A stretch of DNA of 64,000 bases from Streptomyces microflavus (lineage in GTDB: Bacteria > Actinomycetota > Actinomycetes > Streptomycetales > Streptomycetaceae): positions 1-64,000 of the forward strand of contig NZ_BMUG01000002.1 of the NCBI RefSeq assembly GCF_014650075.1, in the 5' to 3' direction. The translations under genes were made by a program, and so were the position numbers. The notes under the pieces were generated by a model. It had not been told where the DNA came from and did not search any database. It saw only the letters and a program-made list of their open reading frames with translations. Shown here one piece after another: positions 39,638 through 50,518 of this stretch; position 1 is the stretch's first letter; each line of letters starts with the position of its first letter.

Positions 39638-39806
39638 GCGGCGATGGCCTTCCGTTCCAGTCCGCGGGGGGTACCGGACGATTTCTCTGCATGCTACGCC
39701 AGCGTTTCGGCGAAGCCCGCCCACCGCCCACAGCCTGTGGATAACTCTGCGGGGCGGACGGGAAACACCCGGGCGTGCCGTCAGTGGTCCGGGGGATGAT
39801 CGTCCC

Positions 39807-40961
39807 ATGACAGCCATGGATGAGCAGGAGCAGCGGCGGCGCCGACTGGCCGCCTGGCGCGGGTCCCGACTGGTGCTGGCGCGCCGGTCCACGGACCGCA
39901 CGGTGGGCGACGGGCTCGCGGCGCTGGCGGCCGGGGCCGGTTCCGTACACGATCCGGACGACGCGGTGGATGTGTACGGGGGCGGGGTCGTCGCCGCTCT
40001 GGAGCGGCGGGTGGCCGGGCTGCTGGGGACGGAGGCGGCCGCGTTCTTCCCGACCGGGACCATGGCCCAGCAGGTCGCGCTGCGCTGCTGGGCGGGGCGC
40101 ACGGGCAACGCGACGGTGGCGCTGCACCCCCTGGCCCACCCGGAGCTGCACGAGGAGGGGTCGCTCGGGGCGGTGAGCGGGCTGCGTACGGTGCACCTGA
40201 CGTCCGCGCCCCGGATGCCGAGCGCCGAGGAGGTGCGGGACTTCCCCGAGCCGTTCGGCACGCTGATGCTGGAGCTGCCGCTGCGGGACGCCGGGTTCGT
40301 CCTGCCCACCTGGGACGAGCTGGAGGCGACCGTCGCGGCGGCCCGGGAGCGGGACGCGGTGGTCCATCTGGACGGGGCGCGGCTCTGGGAGTGCGGTCCG
40401 CACTTCGGGCGGGACCTCCAGGAGATCGCGGCGCTCGCGGACAGCGTGTACGTCTCCTTCTACAAGTCGCTGGACGGGCTGTCGGGGGCCGTGCTTGCGG
40501 GTCCCGACGTGCTGGTGGAGGAGGCGCGGGTGTGGCGCCACCGGTACGGGGGGCAGCTCTTCCAGCAGTACCCGGCGGCGCTCTCCGCCCTGATCGGGCT
40601 GGACCGGGAGCTGCCTCTGCTGCCGACGTACGTGGACCACGCCAAGGTGGTGGCCGGTGCGATGGCGGAGGGGTTCGCGGCGGCGGGGGTGCCGTGGTTC
40701 CGGGTGCATCCGGAGCCGCCGCACACGCACCAGTTCCAGGTCTGGCTGCCGTACGGGGCCGAGGTGCTGGACGAGGCGTCGCTGCGGCAGGCGGAGGAGA
40801 CGGGGGTGACGTTGTTCCGGCGGTGGGGTTCCGCGGCGGGGGCGGCCGGGTTGCCGCCGGGGGTTTCGGTCACCGAGGTGACGGTTTCCGGGGCCGGGCT
40901 GGAGTGGTCGGCGGACGATGTGCGGGAGGCGGTGGCGGTGTTCGTGGGGCTCCTGGCGTAG
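39807..40961 (+). CDS. Threonine aldolase-like PLP enzyme (beta-eliminating lyase family)
   Basis: ATG 39807 gives 384 residues. The fold type I pattern is clear: [45 protein letters not shown] with the cofactor-contact Asp, and [14 protein letters not shown] with the likely Schiff-base Lys near residue 218. Relatives split L-threonine or allo-threonine to glycine and acetaldehyde, but substrates vary. It is divergent from the cofactor operon. Confidence 0.9.
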   Translation: MTAMDEQEQRRRRLAAWRGSRLVLARRSTDRTVGDGLAALAAGAGSVHDPDDAVDVYGGGVVAALERRVAGLLGTEAAAFFPTGTMAQQVALRCWAGRTGNATVALHPLAHPELHEEGSLGAVSGLRTVHLTSAPRMPSAEEVRDFPEPFGTLMLELPLRDAGFVLPTWDELEATVAAARERDAVVHLDGARLWECGPHFGRDLQEIAALADSVYVSFYKSLDGLSGAVLAGPDVLVEEARVWRHRYGGQLFQQYPAALSALIGLDRELPLLPTYVDHAKVVAGAMAEGFAAAGVPWFRVHPEPPHTHQFQVWLPYGAEVLDEASLRQAEETGVTLFRRWGSAAGAAGLPPGVSVTEVTVSGAGLEWSADDVREAVAVFVGLLA

Positions 40962-40996
40962 GGGCCTGTCGCGGGGCCGGCCCCCGGGCGTCGGGG

Positions 40997-41022
40997 GTCC
41001 GTCCTCAAGCGCCGGACGGGCT
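40997..41022 (+). repeat. Dispersed intergenic repeat, another copy
   Basis: GTCCTCAAGCGCCGGACGGG with its flanks differs by one base in the core (AAGC for AAAC) from the copies near 16620. It supplies the stop codon of the small minus-strand frame at 41005. Confidence 0.6.
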
Positions 41023-41187
41023 GGAGTGGTGTCGGGCGGGCCGGTTCTCCGTCGGGGGGTGGGTCAGCCAGTGGTGGTAGAGGTCGCGCAGGGTCCTGCG
41101 GTCGTGGCGGCCCGGCGGGGGCGGGGCGGGCTCGCCGAGGCAGGCCGCGCGGTAGGTGTCGAGCATGTGCTGCTGCATGGCGTCCAT
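41005..41187 (-). CDS. Possible 60-residue protein
   Basis: ATG 41187 begins [20 protein letters not shown] and continues with [20 protein letters not shown], which has the look of a genuine small Streptomyces protein with a helical core. CACGCT lies 6 nt before the ATG. The last dozen residues and the stop come from the dispersed repeat at 40997-41022, so the C-terminus may have been rewritten. Function unknown. Confidence 0.5.
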   Translation of the reverse strand: MDAMQQHMLDTYRAACLGEPAPPPPGRHDRRTLRDLYHHWLTHPPTENRPARHHSSPSGA

Positions 41188-41284
41188 GTATCCAGCGTGC
41201 GCAGGTCACGGCGGGGCCGCCCGTTGATTGACGGCCACCGTCAAATGAAACGACGGCCCGTCCGCGTACCCGCACTATGGACGG

Positions 41285-42403
41285 GTGAGCGTGTACATAG
41301 ACATCGCGGGCCTGCCCTCCGATCGCATCGAATTCGCGACCTCCCCCCTCGCCGAGCTGGGGGTCGCTCTGCACGCGCTCTCCGAGCCCGGCCACCACCC
41401 CGGTGTGCACGGCTGGGCCACCGCGACCGCGGCGGCGCTGGAGCCCGATCTCGCCGACCGGCTGCTGGAGGCGGAGTTCCTCTGGCGGAACACCTTCTCC
41501 GACGTCTTCATGCCGTTCGCCGGAATCCGCGGCGGCGACGGCAGGACCGGGGCGAACCTGGCCGAGGACCTGGACATCCTGGACCGGCTGGACGACGAGC
41601 GGTTCGTCACCGCCGCGCTGGAGTTCACCTGCGCGAGCCTCTACGGGGCGGGCTCCGCGTCACCGCTGTCGGACCCGGGGATGCGGGCCCGCGCCCTGGA
41701 GATGGCGGCGGCACGCGGCCCCCGGCAGGTGGAGTTCACCCATCGGCTGCTGGCCGACCCCGCCCCCGTACGCCGCTGGATCCGGCGGCTCTTCGAGGAC
41801 CTCGACCAGGCGTTCTTCGCGGACACCTGGCGCCGGGTCTCGGTCCAGCTGGTCGCCGACGCCCGGCACAAGACGGAGCTGATGCGGCGCAAGGGCGTCG
41901 GGGAGGCGATGGGGGCGGTCTCCGCCGCGATGACCCTCGACGAGGAGGCGGGCAGGCTCTCCGTCGACAAGCTGGCCGAGGGCCGGACCACCGCCGTCGA
42001 CCCCGCCGTCGGCACCGGGCTCACCCTGATGCCCAGCAGCTTCGGCTGGCCGCACCTGATGGTGCTGCACGCCCCCGGCTGGCGGCCGGTGATCCACTAC
42101 CCGGTCCGGATGCCCGACCTGCCGACCCCCGCGTCCGTGGAGCTGCTCCAGCTCCGGATGGAGGCCCTGGCCCACCCGATGCGGATGCGCCTGTGCCGCA
42201 ACCTGGCCCGCTCGGCGTACACCACCGGCGAACTCGCCGACTCGCACAGCATCACCGCGCCGGAGGTCTCCCGGCACCTGTCGGTCCTGAAGAAGGCCGG
42301 CCTGATCACGACCCGGCGCCGCGGGCGCTACGTACTGCACCAGCTGGACCTGACGGTCGTCGCCCGCATCGGCAGCGACTTCCTGGAGGGCGTGCTGCGG
42401 TAG
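41285..42403 (+). CDS. ArsR-type winged-helix regulator with large N-terminal domain (DUF5937-like)
   Basis: GTG 41285 gives 372 residues. Residues about 1-290 are an alpha/beta-helical domain (IEFATSPLAELGVALHAL at the start) shared by a Streptomyces regulator family. Residues about 290-372 form an ArsR-type helix-turn-helix: LAHPMRMRLCRNLARSAYTTGELAD, then ITAPEVSRHLSVLKKAGLI. The metal-binding cysteines of true ArsR proteins are missing, so another signal is likely. CACTAT lies 6 nt before the GTG. Confidence 0.87.
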   Translation: MSVYIDIAGLPSDRIEFATSPLAELGVALHALSEPGHHPGVHGWATATAAALEPDLADRLLEAEFLWRNTFSDVFMPFAGIRGGDGRTGANLAEDLDILDRLDDERFVTAALEFTCASLYGAGSASPLSDPGMRARALEMAAARGPRQVEFTHRLLADPAPVRRWIRRLFEDLDQAFFADTWRRVSVQLVADARHKTELMRRKGVGEAMGAVSAAMTLDEEAGRLSVDKLAEGRTTAVDPAVGTGLTLMPSSFGWPHLMVLHAPGWRPVIHYPVRMPDLPTPASVELLQLRMEALAHPMRMRLCRNLARSAYTTGELADSHSITAPEVSRHLSVLKKAGLITTRRRGRYVLHQLDLTVVARIGSDFLEGVLR

Positions 42404-42423
42404 GGCTCGCCGTCGGGCGGGCC

Positions 42424-43098
42424 TCAGCCCGCTCCGCCGCCCGCGCGCACCAGGCCCGTCTCGTAGGCGAGGACGACGACCTGGACCCGGTCGCGCAGGT
42501 TCAGCTTGGTGAGGATGCGGCCGACGTGGGTCTTGACCGTCGCCTCGGAGAGCACGAGGTGGGCCGCGATCTCCCCGTTCGAGAGGCCCTGCGCGACCAG
42601 GAGCATCACTTCGCGTTCGCGTTCGGTGAGCTTCTCGATGTGCTTGTTCTTGGGCTCCTTCTCGCTGCTGGGCAGCATCGGCGAGAAGCGGTCGAGCAGG
42701 CGGCGGGTGGTGGAGGGGGCGACCACGGCGTCACCGCTGTGCACCGAGCGGATCGCGGAGAGCAGCTCGGCCGGCGGCACGTCCTTGAGCATGAAGCCAC
42801 TGGCCCCGGCCTTCAGCCCGGAGAAGGCGTACTCGTCCAGGTCGAACGTCGTCAGGATCAGCACCTTCGGCGGATTCGGCTGCGCGCAGATCCGGCGGGT
42901 CGCCTCGACGCCGTCCAGGCGGGGCATGCGGACGTCCATCAGGACCACGTCGACCGCCGTGGCGCGCAGGATCTCGATCGCCTCCGCGCCGTCCCCGGCC
43001 TCGGCCACCACCTCCATGTCGGGCTGGGCGGCCAGGACCATCCGGAAGCCCGTACGCAGCAGCACCTGGTCGTCGACGAGCATCACGCGGATGGCCAT
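42424..43098 (-). CDS. NarL/FixJ-family response regulator
   Basis: This 224-residue regulator has a receiver domain with DD at 9-10, Asp55 (VLMDVRMPRLDG) and Lys in FMLKDVPP near 105. The LuxR-type helix-turn-helix (LTEREREVMLLVAQGLSNGEIA, about 155-176) lies at the C-terminus. The sensor kinase gene lies 54 nt upstream on the same strand and is the likely partner. The signal and targets are unknown. Confidence 0.94.
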   Translation of the reverse strand: MAIRVMLVDDQVLLRTGFRMVLAAQPDMEVVAEAGDGAEAIEILRATAVDVVLMDVRMPRLDGVEATRRICAQPNPPKVLILTTFDLDEYAFSGLKAGASGFMLKDVPPAELLSAIRSVHSGDAVVAPSTTRRLLDRFSPMLPSSEKEPKNKHIEKLTEREREVMLLVAQGLSNGEIAAHLVLSEATVKTHVGRILTKLNLRDRVQVVVLAYETGLVRAGGGAG

Positions 43099-43152
43099 GG
43101 GGTCTGTCCTGTCCTGTATGGGTGGTAGGGGGTTGCTCTGGGGGCGTCGGCG

Positions 43153-44355
43153 TCAGTCGGCGGGCTTGAGCGGCAGCAGCGCGCTGATCCGGAACCCGCC
43201 GCCGGGCCGTGGCCCCGCGTCCAGGGTGCCGCCGACCATGCCGACCCGCTCCCGCATCCCGATCATCCCGTGCCCGGCGCCGTCCGCGCCGCCGTCCTCG
43301 TACAGCTCGTGCGCCGCGCCCCGGCCGTCGTCCTCGACCAGCAGCCCGAGGCCGTCGTCGAAGTAGACCAGCCGGACACTGGCCCCGGCGTCGGGGCCGC
43401 CGTGCTTGCGGGTGTTGGTGAGGGCTTCCTGCACGATGCGGTACGCGGTCAGCTCCACGCCGCTCGGCAGCGGGCGGGCGGTGCCCTCCACCTTGAAGTC
43501 CACCGCCAGACCGGTCCGGCGGACCTGGTCGACCAGGTCCTCGATCTGCTCCACGTCGGGCTGCGGGACGTACTCCCCGCCCTCCCGGGTGTCGCCGGTC
43601 CGCAGCACCCCCAGCAGTCGGCGCATCTCGGCCAGCGCCTGCCGGCCGGTCGAGGAGATGGTCTCCAGCGCCTGCCGGGCCTGGTCGGGCGCCGCGTCCA
43701 TGACGTACGCGGCGCCGTCGGCCTGAACCACCATCACGGAGACGTTGTGCGCGACGACGTCGTGCAGTTCGCGGGCGATCCGGGCCCGCTCGGCGGCCAC
43801 GGCGACCTTGGACTGCGCCTCGCGCTCCCGCTCCAGCCGGGCGGCGCGCTCCTCCAGCTGGTTGAAGTAGGCCCGCCGGGTCCGCAGCGAGTCGCCCATC
43901 ACCCAGGCCAGCACGAACGGCACCGTCATGATGACCGTCACGAAGATCTGCTGGGGCCAGGAGCCGCCCGGCTCGGCCTCCCAGCGCAGCTGGGACAGGC
44001 CCGCGGCGGTCAGGCTGCAGATCAGGGCGAGCCGGGAGGCCCAGCGCTCCCCGATCGTGGCCACCGTGAAGGTGATCACCAGCATCGCGAAGTTGCCGAT
44101 GTTCGGCCGGACGTCGCCGACCAGCTGGAGCACCCCCACCGCGATGGCGAGCAGCAGCATCTTCTCGGGGAGGCGTCGGCGCAGCGCCACGACCGTGGAG
44201 AGGCCGAGCGCAACCGGAATCGCGAGGATCTCCTCCCGGCCGGCGTCGTACATGCCCGACACCATCGACATGCCGGAGAGCCCGAGGAGGACGACCGCCC
44301 AGAAGACGTCGACGCCCGTCGGGTGTCTGCGGAGAAAATCGTAGAGGCGCTGCAC
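43153..44355 (-). CDS. Membrane sensor histidine kinase (HisKA_3 type)
   Basis: This 400-residue kinase has about five to six membrane helices in residues 15-165 and a coiled coil at about 165-190. The phospho-acceptor His lies in ARELHDVVAHNVSVMVVQ (near 197). An HATPase domain carries EALTNTRKHG and HGMIGMRERVGM. It is the DesK/NarX-like class partnering the NarL-type regulator downstream. GTG start with TACGCT 7 nt upstream suggests a leaderless message. Confidence 0.92.
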   Translation of the reverse strand: MQRLYDFLRRHPTGVDVFWAVVLLGLSGMSMVSGMYDAGREEILAIPVALGLSTVVALRRRLPEKMLLLAIAVGVLQLVGDVRPNIGNFAMLVITFTVATIGERWASRLALICSLTAAGLSQLRWEAEPGGSWPQQIFVTVIMTVPFVLAWVMGDSLRTRRAYFNQLEERAARLEREREAQSKVAVAAERARIARELHDVVAHNVSVMVVQADGAAYVMDAAPDQARQALETISSTGRQALAEMRRLLGVLRTGDTREGGEYVPQPDVEQIEDLVDQVRRTGLAVDFKVEGTARPLPSGVELTAYRIVQEALTNTRKHGGPDAGASVRLVYFDDGLGLLVEDDGRGAAHELYEDGGADGAGHGMIGMRERVGMVGGTLDAGPRPGGGFRISALLPLKPAD

Positions 44356-44382
44356 GTAGCCCAGCGTAGGGACAACGGATAG

Positions 44383-45438
<1,056 letters not shown>

Positions 45439-45479
45439 CCGCCGGTGCGGCGGGGCCCGGTCGGGGGATACTGGCGCCC

Positions 45480-46622
45480 ATGACGGAGACGACCATCGGC
45501 ATCGGCGGCGCGGCGGAGAGCACCGACATGGTGCTGAACATCGGCCCGCAACACCCCTCGACTCACGGGGTGCTCCGGCTGCGGATCGTCCTGGACGGTG
45601 AACGCATCCAGCACGCCGAGCCGGTCATCGGCTATATGCACCGGGGCGCGGAGAAGCTCTTCGAGGCCCGCGACTACCGGCAGATCATCATGCTCGCCAA
45701 CCGCCACGACTGGCTCTCCGCGTTCTCGAACGAGCTGGGTGTCGTGATGGCCGTCGAGCGGATGCTCGGCATGGAGGTCCCCGAGCGCGCGGTCTGGACG
45801 CGGACGCTGCTCGCCGAGCTGAACCGGGTCCTCAACCACCTGATGTTCCTCGGCTCCTACCCGCTCGAACTCGGCGGGATCACCCCGGTCTTCCACGCCT
45901 TCCGGGAGCGCGAGGAGCTCCAGGCGGTGATGGAGGAGGTCTCCGGCGGCCGGATGCACTACATGTTCAACCGGGTCGGCGGGCTCAAGGAGGACGTCCC
46001 GGCGGGCTGGTCGGGGCGGGTACGCGACGCCGTCGCCTCGGTCCGCTCCCGCATGGACGTGTACGAGAACCTGGTCCTCGGCAACGAGATCTTCCGGGGC
46101 CGTACGCGCGGTGTGGGCGTGTTCTCCGCCGAAGCGGTGCACGCGTACGGGGTGTCGGGGCCGATCGCGCGTGCCTCGGGCGTCGACTTCGACCTGCGGC
46201 GCGACGAGCCGTACCTCGCGTACGGGGAGCTCCAGGACACCCTCAAGGTCGTCACCCGGACCGAGGGCGACTGCCTGGCCCGCTTCGAGTGCCTGCTGGA
46301 GCAGACCCTCAACTCCCTGGACCTGGCGGACGCCTGCCTGGACCGGATGGCAGGCCTGGAGCCGGGCCCCATCAACCAGCGGCTGCCCAAGGTGCTGAAG
46401 GCGCCCGAGGGGCACACGTACGCCTGGACGGAGAACCCGCTCGGCATCAACGGCTACTACCTGGTCTCCAAGGGCGAGAAGACCCCGTACCGGCTGAAGC
46501 TGCGCTCCGCCTCCTTCAACAACATCCAGGCGCTCACCGAACTGCTGCCGGGGACGCTGGTCGCCGACATGGTGGCGATCCTGGGCTCGCTCTTCTTCGT
46601 CGTCGGGGACATCGACAAGTAG
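45480..46622 (+). CDS. Orphan NuoD-like (49 kDa) NADH dehydrogenase subunit paralogue
   Basis: This 380-residue protein is full length for the NuoD/NDUFS2 family: [21 protein letters not shown] near the start, [12 protein letters not shown] (51-62), then [24 protein letters not shown] and a C-terminus of FVVGDIDK. No other nuo genes are near, so it is separate from the main complex I operon. Arg55 matches the arginine dimethylated in mammalian NDUFS2 (Arg85 of the mature protein). Where quinone-site subunits have Asp-Tyr (RLDY), this protein has Asp-Trp (RHDW, about 75-78). It may assemble into a specialised complex I or act elsewhere. Confidence 0.9.
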   Translation: MTETTIGIGGAAESTDMVLNIGPQHPSTHGVLRLRIVLDGERIQHAEPVIGYMHRGAEKLFEARDYRQIIMLANRHDWLSAFSNELGVVMAVERMLGMEVPERAVWTRTLLAELNRVLNHLMFLGSYPLELGGITPVFHAFREREELQAVMEEVSGGRMHYMFNRVGGLKEDVPAGWSGRVRDAVASVRSRMDVYENLVLGNEIFRGRTRGVGVFSAEAVHAYGVSGPIARASGVDFDLRRDEPYLAYGELQDTLKVVTRTEGDCLARFECLLEQTLNSLDLADACLDRMAGLEPGPINQRLPKVLKAPEGHTYAWTENPLGINGYYLVSKGEKTPYRLKLRSASFNNIQALTELLPGTLVADMVAILGSLFFVVGDIDK

Positions 46623-46649
46623 TCGACAAGCAGGAGCGCGCGTGGACTC

Positions 46650-47909
46650 CTAGGAGACCGCGCCGCGCAGCTCCGCCACGTCGATCTGCTCGGTCTCGTC
46701 GTGCGCGGTGAGGTCGATGACCTTGCCGACGGCCCGGTTCTGCGCGGCTCCGGTCCGGTGGTCGGCGAGCGCCTCCTCGCCGACGACGTCCGCGAGGTCC
46801 TCGTTCTGTACGGCCTCGATGGCGGCGTTCGTCTTCTGCGTGCCGAAGAAGTCGAAGGTGCCCTGCGGGACCAGGTGGCGGCGGGCCGCCGCGTACGGCA
46901 CGACGGCCGAGGCGGTGGGGACCGAACGCGGTACGTGCACGGGCACGTTGGAGGCCGGGGTCCTGGCGCCGAGCGCCTGGGGCTGGGGCCGGGCACCGAG
47001 GGCCTGCGGCTTGGCCTGGGAGGCCGGCGTGATCGGCGCCGGAGCGGCGGGGGCCGGGGCCTTCATGGGCGGTACGCCGGTGGCGTCGGGGGCGGCCGCC
47101 GGGGCGCCGGGGCCGGCTTTCGGGGCGTCGGGACCTGAGGCGTTCACGGCCGGGGGCTGCGCAGCCGGGGCGTTCGCATCCGGGGTCTTCGCGGCCGGGG
47201 CGTTCGGAGTCGGAGTCTGCGCTGCCGGGGCGGGCGGGGTGGTGGACGGGCGGCGGTGCTGGTGGTGCTCGCCCGCCCCGGTGGCCGCCGCGCCCTTCCC
47301 CTGCGGGCCTTCCTCCTCCGCGCCCTGCTCCGCGGTGCGGCGGGCTTCCTGGAGTGCGGCGTTGCGGGTGAGGTTCAGCAGGGCCTCGTCCGCGCGGCGG
47401 TAGGCGGCCGGGGTCGGCGTCGAGCGTCCCGTGGGCAGCTCGGGGGCCGGGGCGGCCGCCTCGATGGCGAGCTGCCTGCGGCCCTCCAGCGCACTGGCCC
47501 GCTCGGTCTCGGCGTTGGCGTACCGGCGCAGCAGTCCCGCGTGCTCCCCGCGCAGCCCGGCGAGCTCCACGCGCTTGCGGCGGAGCTTGGTCTCCAGACG
47601 GGTGCGCAGCTCGCGCGACTCCTCCAGGTCCTGCTCCAGCTCGGCTATCCGCTCCTCGGCCCGCCACTCGTCACGGGTGCGGGCCCGCGTCAGCTCGGCG
47701 ACCTGCAGCCCCGCGGCCCGGTCCCAGCTGCGCATCAGATACGCGCCGGTCAGGGCGGCGGCGGCCACGGCGGCCACCAGGCCGCGCAGGGCGAGGGGTT
47801 CGGCGAGGAACCAGGCGCCGGAAGCACCGACGACCGACACTCCCGCCACCACGGAGGGCGGCAGGATTCTGTGAAGGGGTGGCGAATGGCGGTGGCGTCC
47901 ACGTGGCAT
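46650..47909 (-). CDS. Membrane-anchored coiled-coil protein with Pro/Ala-rich linker
   Basis: ATG 47909 gives 419 residues; TAAATT lies 7 nt upstream. Two hydrophobic segments (about 20-40 and 45-65) form a hairpin anchor. A coiled coil follows at about 75-165 (IAELEQDLEESRELRTRLETKLRRKR). Then comes about 150 residues of Pro/Ala/Thr repeats, with PQALGAR twice, and a conserved-looking C-terminal part (about 335-419) with LVPQGTFDFFGTQKTNAAIEAVQ. It converges with the nuoD-like gene, 27 bp away. Function unknown. Confidence 0.8.
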   Translation of the reverse strand: MPRGRHRHSPPLHRILPPSVVAGVSVVGASGAWFLAEPLALRGLVAAVAAAALTGAYLMRSWDRAAGLQVAELTRARTRDEWRAEERIAELEQDLEESRELRTRLETKLRRKRVELAGLRGEHAGLLRRYANAETERASALEGRRQLAIEAAAPAPELPTGRSTPTPAAYRRADEALLNLTRNAALQEARRTAEQGAEEEGPQGKGAAATGAGEHHQHRRPSTTPPAPAAQTPTPNAPAAKTPDANAPAAQPPAVNASGPDAPKAGPGAPAAAPDATGVPPMKAPAPAAPAPITPASQAKPQALGARPQPQALGARTPASNVPVHVPRSVPTASAVVPYAAARRHLVPQGTFDFFGTQKTNAAIEAVQNEDLADVVGEEALADHRTGAAQNRAVGKVIDLTAHDETEQIDVAELRGAVS

Positions 47910-47941
47910 GGCCTGAAATTTACCGTGTGTACGCGCCACTT

Positions 47942-47988
47942 GGGGGCCGCTCGGCAATCTGTTCCCCGCCGGTTACCTCACGGCCCCC
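47942..47988 (-). terminator. Possible terminator after the osmoprotectant binding-protein gene
   Basis: GGGGGCCG (47942-47949) and CGGCCCCC (47981-47988) form an 8-bp stem across a 31-nt loop, beginning 21 nt after the stop of the gene at 48010. The loop is long, so it is only a moderate candidate. Confidence 0.4.
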
Positions 47989-48009
47989 GAAATGTCCTCC
48001 GCCCGAGCC

Positions 48010-48978
48010 CTACTTCTTGATCAGACCCTTCGACTCCAGATACTCCTTGGCCACGTCGGCGGGCTTCGCGCGCTCGGCGTCGATCTTGCGGTTCAGCTCC
48101 GCGAGATCCTCCGTGGTGAGCGTGTCGGTGAGCTTTCCGAGCGCGTCGGCGACCTCCGGGGCGCCCGCGTCCTTGGCATTGAGGACCGGCAGGACGTTGT
48201 CGGCGTTCTGGAGCTTCTTGTCGTCCTCCAGGAAGACCAGCCCGTCGATCACCGCGTCCGTGGTGGTCGTCAGGACCAGCTCGACCTTGCCGTCGCGGAC
48301 GGCCTGCTTGGACTGCGGGGTGCCGACGCCCTTGGGGTCGATACCGGTGACGTCGATGCCGTACGTCTTCTTCAGACCGGGTGCGCAGAAGGGCCGCACC
48401 TCGCACTCGTCGCCCGCCGCGATCTTCACCTTGAGCTTCGACTTCCCAAGATCGGAAAGGGTCGTGAGCTTGTTCTTCTCGGCGAATTCCTTCGAGACCG
48501 CGAAAGCGTTCTGGTCGACGGCCTTACCGGCCGGGAGCACCTTGAGGCCCAGCGGGCCCGCGAGCTTCTCCAGAGCGGCGACCGTGGCGTCGGCGTCTCC
48601 GGAGGCGAGGGGGGTGGACTGCGCCTTCTCCGCCCCGTTCACCTTGGCGTTGAGGAATTCGGTGATCGTCGCGGCGTATTCGGGGACGACGTCGATCTCG
48701 CCCTTCTCCAGCGAGGGCTCGTACAGCTCGCGGTTCTTCACCGTGGTGATCGAGGTGTCGTACCCGGCGTCGCCCAGGATCTGCGCGTACAGCTCGGCCA
48801 GCACCTTGGACTCGGTGAAGGAGGCCGAGCCGACGACGAGGGAGCCCTTCTTGCTGTCGCCGCCCGAGGAGCCGGAGCCCTTCTCCTTCTCCAGGCTGTC
48901 GCCGCCGCAGGCCGCCAGCGACCCTGCCAGCGCCACCATGCCGATGACCGCTCCGGCTATCCGCGAGGTTCTGCTCAT
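48010..48978 (-). CDS. Osmoprotectant (glycine betaine/choline type) ABC transporter binding lipoprotein
   Basis: This 322-residue lipoprotein has signal MSRTSRIAGAVIGMVALAGS and lipobox LAAC (Cys24). The mature OpuAC-type domain includes KGSLVVGSASFTES at its start and the family regions around YEPSLEKGEIDVVPEYA and GIDPKGVGTPQS. It would capture quaternary amines such as glycine betaine for the OpuC-like permeases encoded next. GGAG ribosome-binding site; first permease gene 61 bp upstream on the same strand. Confidence 0.93.
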   Translation of the reverse strand: MSRTSRIAGAVIGMVALAGSLAACGGDSLEKEKGSGSSGGDSKKGSLVVGSASFTESKVLAELYAQILGDAGYDTSITTVKNRELYEPSLEKGEIDVVPEYAATITEFLNAKVNGAEKAQSTPLASGDADATVAALEKLAGPLGLKVLPAGKAVDQNAFAVSKEFAEKNKLTTLSDLGKSKLKVKIAAGDECEVRPFCAPGLKKTYGIDVTGIDPKGVGTPQSKQAVRDGKVELVLTTTTDAVIDGLVFLEDDKKLQNADNVLPVLNAKDAGAPEVADALGKLTDTLTTEDLAELNRKIDAERAKPADVAKEYLESKGLIKK

Positions 48979-49039
48979 GTCTGTTCTCCGTCCGAACTGA
49001 AAAAGGTGACCAAAAGGAAGTTGGGGGCCGCCGGGCCCG

Positions 49040-49714
49040 TCAGGCGGTGCGGCGGCGGCGCAGCGGTGAGAGCACCCGGTCCAGCGCCACCAGCACCCCC
49101 TCCACCAGCAGGGCCAGGGCGGCGACCAGGATCGCGCCCGCGAAGACCTGCGCGGTGTCGTAGGTGTTGAAGCCGGCGGTGATGATCCGGCCGAGGCCGC
49201 CGAGACCGACCATGGCGGCGATCGAGGCGGTGGCCACGACCTGGACGGCGGCGGAGCGCAGCCCGGTCATGATCATCGGGTAGGCGAGCGGCAGCTCGAC
49301 CCGGACGAAGAGCTGCCCGCCGGACATCCCCATGCCCCGGGCGGCCTCCACCACGGACCGGTCCACCTCCCGCATCCCGACATAGGCGTTGGTCAGCAGC
49401 GGCGGCACGGCGAACAGCACCAGCGCGATGATCGTGGGCCAGTAGCCGGAGTTGCGCAGGGGCGTGACCATGAAGAGGGCCAGCACCGCGAAGACCGGAA
49501 TGGCCCGCCCGACGTTGGAGATGTTGACCGCGAGCGCGCCGCCCCTGCCGATGTGCCCCAGGTACAGGGCGAGCGGCAGGGCGATGGCGCAGGCCACCGC
49601 GAGGGCGACCCCGCTCACGTACAGATGCTCGCCGAGCCGGTGTGCGGCTCCGCCGTCCCCCGACCAGTTGGCCCCGGTGGCCAGCCAGGTCCAGGCTTCG
49701 CCGATGACTCCCAC
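49040..49714 (-). CDS. Osmoprotectant ABC transporter permease (second)
   Basis: This 224-residue permease of the OpuCB/OpuCD type has about five to six helices. The EAA-like loop is EAARGMGMSGGQLFVRVELPLAYPMIMTGLR (written here in family form, about residues 115-145). GTG start 3 nt after the stop of the other permease gene. It forms a heterodimeric channel with that protein. Confidence 0.93.
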   Translation of the reverse strand: MGVIGEAWTWLATGANWSGDGGAAHRLGEHLYVSGVALAVACAIALPLALYLGHIGRGGALAVNISNVGRAIPVFAVLALFMVTPLRNSGYWPTIIALVLFAVPPLLTNAYVGMREVDRSVVEAARGMGMSGGQLFVRVELPLAYPMIMTGLRSAAVQVVATASIAAMVGLGGLGRIITAGFNTYDTAQVFAGAILVAALALLVEGVLVALDRVLSPLRRRRTA

Positions 49715-49717
49715 GGG

Positions 49718-50518
49718 TCAGCCCGCCTCCACCTTCGCCGGGGCGGGTATGCCCGCCGGACCGCCGGGGCCACCTGAACCGTCCGTGGCACCGCCCGGGC
49801 CGCCGGAACCGTCCGCGCCGCCCGCACCCGTACGCGTATCCCCCGTCGCCGCCGGTATACGCGTCCAGGGCGTCAGCAGCCGCTGGAGGCCGAGGAGCAG
49901 CAGGTCGGCGGTGACCGCGAGCAGCACGCACAGGACGGAGGCGGCGAGCACCTGGGCCTTGAAGAAGCTCGGCAGCGCGTCCTCGATGAGATTGCCGAGG
50001 CCGCCCTTGCCGACGAGCGAGCCGACCGTGGTCAGCGCGACCGTCGACACGGTGGCTATGCGCAGCCCCGCCATCAGCGCGGGCAGCGCGAGCGGGAGCT
50101 CCACCTCCCACAGCAGCCGCCACGGCCCGTATCCCATGCCCCGGGCGGCCTCCTTGGCCTCCTGCGGGACCGCTTCGAGGCCGGCCAGGATGTTCCGCAC
50201 CAGGATGGTGAGCGAATAGAGCACCAGGCCCGTGACGACCAGCGCCGCGGAGAGCCCGAACAGGGGCAGCAGCAGCGAGAACATCGCCAGCGAGGGCACG
50301 GTGTAGAGGATCGTCGTCAGCCCGAGCACCGGCCCGGCGAAGCCACGGCCCCGGCGGGCGAGCAGCGCCAGCGGAAAGGCGACGGCGAGCCCGATGAGGA
50401 CCGAGACCACCGTGATCCCGATGTGCTGCACGGTGGCGTCCGTCAACTCCTGGCTGCGGGAGCGCAGATACTCGCCGCAGATCCAGTCGTTCGTCGCCAG
50501 GCAGTTCTGTCCGGCCAT
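49718..50518 (-). CDS. Osmoprotectant ABC transporter permease (first)
   Basis: This 266-residue permease has about six helices and the cytoplasmic loop AKEAARGMGYGPWRLL. The last 45 residues are a Gly/Ala-rich tail (repeats of GGPGG and DGSGG), unusual for the family and encoded by a small local repeat near 49760-49830. The first part (NDWICGEYLRSRSQELTDAT) matches OpuCD-like proteins. It is divergent from the ATPase gene. Confidence 0.92.
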   Translation of the reverse strand: MAGQNCLATNDWICGEYLRSRSQELTDATVQHIGITVVSVLIGLAVAFPLALLARRGRGFAGPVLGLTTILYTVPSLAMFSLLLPLFGLSAALVVTGLVLYSLTILVRNILAGLEAVPQEAKEAARGMGYGPWRLLWEVELPLALPALMAGLRIATVSTVALTTVGSLVGKGGLGNLIEDALPSFFKAQVLAASVLCVLLAVTADLLLLGLQRLLTPWTRIPAATGDTRTGAGGADGSGGPGGATDGSGGPGGPAGIPAPAKVEAG

